64,000 nucleotides of DNA, taken from assembly GCA_964036295.1 (NCBI GenBank), contig OZ038469.1:2836501-2900500 (forward strand), written 5' to 3'. Position 1 is the first letter of the stretch. Each line of letters starts with the position of its first letter. A program made the translations under genes and the position numbers. This document shows positions 59,090 to 64,000 of this stretch, piece after piece. The notes below the pieces were generated by a model. The model had not been told where the DNA came from, did not search any database, and was given only the letters and a program-made list of their open reading frames with translations. The stretch is from Plumapathes pennacea (taxonomy: Eukaryota > Cnidaria > Anthozoa > Antipatharia > Myriopathidae).

Positions 59090-59594
59090 CTCGTCATGGA
59101 AGTCACGCAAAATGGCGAAGGAAGATCAACACCAGAGCCATGGAACCTTGGCATTCTTTTAAGGACTCTTTCCTACAAAAACATAAAGAATATAGAAAAC
59201 AGTCTGCCATCTTACCGTGTAGGCGGCCAAATTAACGTGTAAAAAAACTATTTACTTGTTTTACTGGCTCTTAACCAATGAGCATGCAGGAATTTTGATC
59301 TATTTTTGACTGAGTAAAATTTTACTTGCTCTAGTCAATCAGAGACCAGGCAAGATTTAACAAGCAAAATGATCTACCAGATGTTTGCAAAATATCCTTG
59401 TTTTAAGCTCTTGGAGGGCAGGAAATGCCATCAACTTGTTATCTTTGCAATTTTTCGGCAATTGGAACCTTTTAACAACAGAGAAATTGAACTTTATTTC
59501 ACGTGATGCACAGTTTCTGCGCTGCTTCAAATACAGAGTTTGACACATACAGCATATATGCATCATGACTGACAACTGCCAGATATGCAAAGCC

Positions 59595-60532
59595 GGGTGT
59601 ATCGAAAACGAAGACCCCGAAAACGAAGACCCCAACAGTAATAGCCAACAGCTTCACTAAGTGGCACTCTATTTCATACTGCTTGTTCAAGCTTTACGAC
59701 GAGTGGCAAAAATTGCGGGGTCTTCGTTTTATGGGTCTTCGTTTTCGATACACCCACCACCGAAAATCGAAAACGAAGATCCCGAAAGGGAATCGTCCAC
59801 TTTCCTGCATTTTGCGCGTGGTTTCTCTTGAAGTGATCTGTCTACGGTGTTTTGTAGCGCTAATCGTGCTGTCAGCTTTTCTGCCATGTTGTTTACTTGT
59901 GGCGTAGAACCGCTGACCGGCTCACCCTTCGCGCGCACAAGCAACACGCGCCAGGCAATGCAAATTTAACCAAGTTCACATGAAAGTCAACGTAAATTAA
60001 AAACGTTGAGTCGGTTTATTTCAAGTTTGATATTAAGCAGACTGCGTTTGAGCCTTCAAAAGAAACCACGCGCAAAACACAGGAAAGTGGACGATTCCCT
60101 TTGGGGTCTTCGTTTTCGGGGTCTTCGTTTTCGATTTTCGGTGGTGGGTGTATCGAAAACGAAGACCCATAAAACGAAGACCCCGCAATTTTTGCCACTC
60201 GTCGTAAAGCTTGAACAAGCAGTATGAAATAGAGTGCCACTTAGTGAAGCTGTTGGCTATTATATATCGGGGGGAGGTGTATCGAAAACAAAGACCCCGA
60301 AAACCAAGACCTAAGACCCAGAAAACGAAGACCCCAAAATAAATTAACATAAAATTGCGGGGTCTTCGTTTTCGATTTTCGGTGGTGGGTGTATCGAAAA
60401 CGAAGACCCCAACAATAATAGCCAAAAGCTTCACTAAGTGGCACTCTATTTCATACTGCTTGTTCAAGCTTTACGACGAGTGGCAAAAATTGCGGGGTCT
60501 TCGTTTTTTGGGTCTTCGTTTTCGATACACCC
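59595..60532. mobile_element. Three copies of a GGGTGTATCG-ended MITE
   Basis: Copy 1 at about 59595-59756, copy 2 inverted at about 60146-60290 (one end eroded) and copy 3 at about 60386-60532. The ends read GGGTGTATCGAAAACGAAGA and TCTTCGTTTTCGATACACCC. The shared core includes CACTAAGTGGCACTCTATTT and AAGCTTTACGACGAGTGGCA. Sequence just outside copies 1 and 2 (CGAAAATCGAAAACGAAG, TGCGCGTGGTTTCT) is also inverted. Non-coding. Confidence 0.75.
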
Positions 60533-63500
60533 TTTATAAACCCTAGGAGCCTGGGTCAAACCCTAACTAAGTCTGACTTTGACCAGTGTTTTCTCCAAGA
60601 ATAAAACCTATTATCAAAATCAAAAGGCTGATTCCTATCATTTACCATCTCGACTGCCTATTTCCAGTGTTTGAGTTGAACTAGAGCACCAAAAAATTTT
60701 GGTTTAAAACCCTACAAGCCTGGGTCAAACCCTAACTAAGTCTGACTTTGACCAATGTTTTCTCCAAGAATAAAACATATTTTCAAAATCAAAAGGCTGA
60801 TTCCTATCATTTACCATCTCGACTGCCTATTTCCAGTGTTTGAGTTGAACTCAAGGAGAAAAAAATTTTGGTTTATAAACCCTGGGAGCCAGTGGGTCAA
60901 ACCCTAACTAAGTCTGACTTTGACCAGTGTTTTCTCCAAGAATAACACCTATTTTCAAAATCAAAAGTCTGATTCCTATCATTTACCATCTCGACTGCCT
61001 ATTTCCAGTGTTTGAGTTGAACTAGAGCACCAAAAAATTTTGGTTTATAAACCCTAAGACTCTGGGTCAAACCCTAACTAAGTCTGACTTTGACCAGTGT
61101 TTTCTCCAAGAATAAAACCTATTTTCAAAATCAAAAGGCTGATTCCTATCATTTACCATCTCGACTATCTATATCCAGTGTTTGAGTTGAACTAAAGGAC
61201 CAATATGTTTTCAAAATCAAAACGCAGATTCCTATTATTTACCACCTCAAGTTCCTATTTCAAGTGTTTAAGTTGAACTAAAGGACCAAAAAAATTTTGG
61301 TTTATAAACCCTAGGAGCCTGGGTCAAACCCTAACTAAATCTGACTTTGACCAGTGTTTTCTCCAAAAATAAAACATATTTTCAAAATCAAAAGGCTGAT
61401 TCCTATCATTTACCATCTCAACTGCCTATTTCCAGTGTTTGAGTTGAACTAGAGCACCAAAAAATTTTGGTTTATAAACCCTAGGAGCCTGGGTCAAACC
61501 CTCACTAAGTCTGACTTTAACCAGTGTTTTCTCCAAAAATAAAACCTAATATCAAAATCAAAAGGCTGATTCCTATCATTTACCATCTCAACTGCCTATT
61601 TCCAGTGTTTGAGTTGAACTCAAGGAGAAAAAAATTTTGGTTTATAAACCCTGGGAGCCTGGGTCAAACCCTAACTAAGTCTGACTTTCACCAGTGTTTT
61701 CTCCAAGAATAAAACCTATTTTCAAAATCAAAAGGCTGATTCCTATCATTTACCATCTCGACTGCCTATTTCCAGTGTTTGAGTTGAACTAGAGCACCAA
61801 AAAATTTTGGTTTATAAACCCTAGGACCCTGGGTTAAACCCTAACTAAGTCTGACTTTGACAAGTGTGTTCTCCAAGAATAAAACCTATTTTCAAAATCA
61901 AAAGGCTGATTCCTATCATTTACCATCTCGACTGCCTATATCCAGTGTTTGAGTTGAACTCAAGGAGAAAAAAATTTTGGTTTATAAACCCTGGGAGCCT
62001 GGGTCAAACCCTAACTAAGTCTGACTTTGACCAGTGTTTTCTCCAAGAATAAAACCTATTTTCAAAATCAAAAGGCTGATTCCTATCATTTACCATCTCG
62101 ACTGCCTATTTCCAGTGTTTGAGTTGAACTAGAGCACCAAAAAATTTTCGTTTATAAACCCTAGGACCCTGGGTTAAACCTTAACTAAGCCTGACTTTGA
62201 CAAGTGTTTTCTCCAAGAATAAAACCTATTTTCAAAATCAAAAGGCTGATTCCTATCATTTACCATCTCGACTGCCTATATCCAGTGTTTGAGTTGAACT
62301 AAAGGACAAAAAGAATTTGGTATATAAACCCTAGGATCCTGGGTCAAACCCTATAACTAAGTCTGACTTTGACCAGTGTTTTCTCAAAGAATAAAACCTA
62401 TTTTCAAAATCAAAAGTCTCATTCCTATCATTTACCATCTCGACTGCCTATTTCCAGTGTTTGAGTTGAACTAAAGCACCAAAAAATTTTGGTATATAGA
62501 CCCTTAGAAGCCTGGGTCAAACCCTAACTAAGTCTGACTTTAACCAGTGTTTTCTCCAAGAATAAAACCTATTTTCAAAATCAAAAGGCTGATTCCTATC
62601 ATTTACCATCTCGACTGCCTATATCCAGTGTTTGAGTTGAACTCAAGGAGAAAAAAATTTTGGTTTATAAACCCTGGGAGCCAGTGGGTCAAACCCTAAC
62701 TAAGTCTGACTTTGACCAGTGTTTTCTCCAAGAATAAAACCTATTTTCAAAATCAAAAGTCTGATTCCTATCATTTACCATCTCGACTGCCTATTTCCAG
62801 TGTTTGAGTTGAACTAGAGCACCAAAAAATTTTGGTTTATAAACCCTAGGACCCTGGGTCAAACCCTAACTAAGTCTGACTTTCACAAGTGTTTTCTCCA
62901 AGAATAAAACCTATTTTCAAAATCAAAAGGCTGATTCCTATCATTTACCATCTCAACTGTCTATATCCAGTGTTTGAGTTGAACTAAAGGACCAAAAAAA
63001 ATTGGTATATAAACCCTAGGATCCTGGGTCAAACCCTATAACTAAGTCTGACTTTGACCAGTGTTTTCTCCAAGAATAAAACCTATTTTCAAAATCAAAA
63101 GTCTGATTCCTATCATTTACCATCTCGACTGCCAATTTCCAGTGTTTGAGTTGAACTAAAGGACCAAAAAATTTTGGTATATAAACCCTAAGGAGCCTGG
63201 GTCAAACCCTAACTAAGTCTGACTTTGACCAGTGTTTTCTCCAAGAATAAAACATATTTTCAAAATCAAAAGGCTGATTCCTATCATTTACCATCTCAAC
63301 TGCCTATATCCAGTGTTTCAGTTGAACTACAGGACCAAAAAATTTTGGTATATAAACCCTAGGATCCTGGGTCAAACCCTATAACTGAGTCTGACTTTGA
63401 CCAGTGTTTTCTCCAAGAATAAAACCTATTTTCAAAATCAAAAGTCTGATTGCTATCATTTACCATCTCAACTGCCTATTTCCAGTGTTTGAGTTGAACT

Positions 63501-64000
63501 CAAGGACCAAAAAATTTTGGTATATAAACCCTAGGAGCCTGGGTCAAACCCTAACTAAGTCTGACTTTGACCAGTGTTTTCTCCAAGAATAAAACCTATT
63601 TTCAAAATCAAAAGGCTGATTCCTATCATTTACCATCTCGACTGCCTATTTCCAGTGTTTGAGTTGAACTAGAGCACCAAAAAATTTTGGTTTATAAACC
63701 CTAGGACCCTGGGTCAAACCCTAATTAAGTCTGACTTTGACCAGTGTTTTCTCCAAGAATAAAACATATTTTCAAAATCAAAAGGCTGATTCCTATCATT
63801 TAACATCTGAACTGCCTATTTCCAGTGTTTGAATTGAACTAAAGCACCAAAAAAATTTTGGTTTCTAAACCCTAGGAGCCTGGGTCAAACCCTAACTAAA
63901 TCTGACTTTGACCAGTGTTATCTCCAAGAATAAAACCTATTTTCAAAATCAAAAGTCTGATTCCTATCACTTACCATCTCCACTGCCTATTTCCAGTGTT
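60533..64000. repeat. About 170-bp tandem satellite array, continues past window
   Basis: About 20 head-to-tail units; the marker GGGTCAAACCCTAACTAAG starts at 60553, 60722, 60894, 61064, 61321, 61491, 61661 and on to 63882, with spacing of 169-173 bp except one irregular gap of 257 bp around 61190-61320. Each unit holds CTGATTCCTATCATTTACCA and CCAGTGTTTGAGTTGAAC. Variant tails (AGAGCACC, CTCAAGGAG, AAAGGACC) differ between units. The length is near one nucleosome plus linker. Reading frames here are not genes. Confidence 0.95.

Noticed and set aside
59683-60546. Frames with GLRFRFSVVG-like repeats
   Set aside because: They translate the TCTTCGTTTTCG ends of MITE copies in several orientations.
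60533-64000. CRISPR-like array or repeated 62-codon genes
   Set aside because: Units are contiguous 170-bp satellite monomers without spacers; the recurring 62-codon frames are by-products of the repeat period in eukaryotic DNA.

Overview
This is eukaryotic, intron-rich, AT-rich metazoan DNA. The gene families (short class A GPCRs, SLC16-like carriers, EF-hand arrays, SUEL lectin/WAP/thyroglobulin mosaics), dense small inverted-repeat transposons and a tRNA-Ser-headed SINE suggest an anthozoan cnidarian, possibly a stony coral. The species is inferred, not proven. Exon structures below were built by hand from splice sites and reading phase.

Layout. 1-4651 (minus): SLC16/monocarboxylate-transporter-like gene, last exon off the left edge. 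7.9-9.3 kb and 12.6-13.9 kb (plus): two tandemly duplicated intronless-coding GPCR genes, the second flanked by a large inverted repeat. 18.4-21.7 kb (minus): a complete second SLC16-like gene. 24.4-27.3, 28.4-31.0 and 33.8-35.8 kb (minus): three tandem calmodulin-like EF-hand genes. 36.7-50.8 kb (minus): one large modular cell-surface gene. 51.4-52.2 kb (plus): a doubtful small gene. 58.1-59.1 kb (minus): the 3' end of an AhpC/TSA-like (peroxiredoxin-like) gene. 60.5-64.0 kb: a roughly 170-bp satellite that runs off the right edge.

The most notable object is the 36.7-50.8 kb gene. Nineteen consecutive exons join in phase with no stop, plus a candidate signal-peptide exon, to give about 1,760 residues. 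From the N-terminus the order is: Gln/Gly-rich repeat, degenerate thyroglobulin type-1 (Tg1), SUEL lectin, an Asp-rich exon hidden in what looks like an ATC microsatellite, an unnamed Cys module, two Tg1, two WAP, two more Cys modules, a Tg1 split by an Asn/Gln/Gly repeat, a polybasic linker, a SEA-like domain with a GSIKV cleavage-type motif, one transmembrane helix and a short tail. The mix of Asp-rich and Q/G-rich low complexity with protease-inhibitor-type modules and a potentially cleavable anchor resembles extracellular-matrix or biomineralisation-matrix proteins. That role is inference only. The neighbouring EF-hand, carrier and redox genes show no clear functional link to it.

Introns and intergenic DNA are full of short inverted-repeat elements, including TTAA-flanked, TA-flanked and pogo/Tigger-like types and one roughly 200-bp family present at least eight times.
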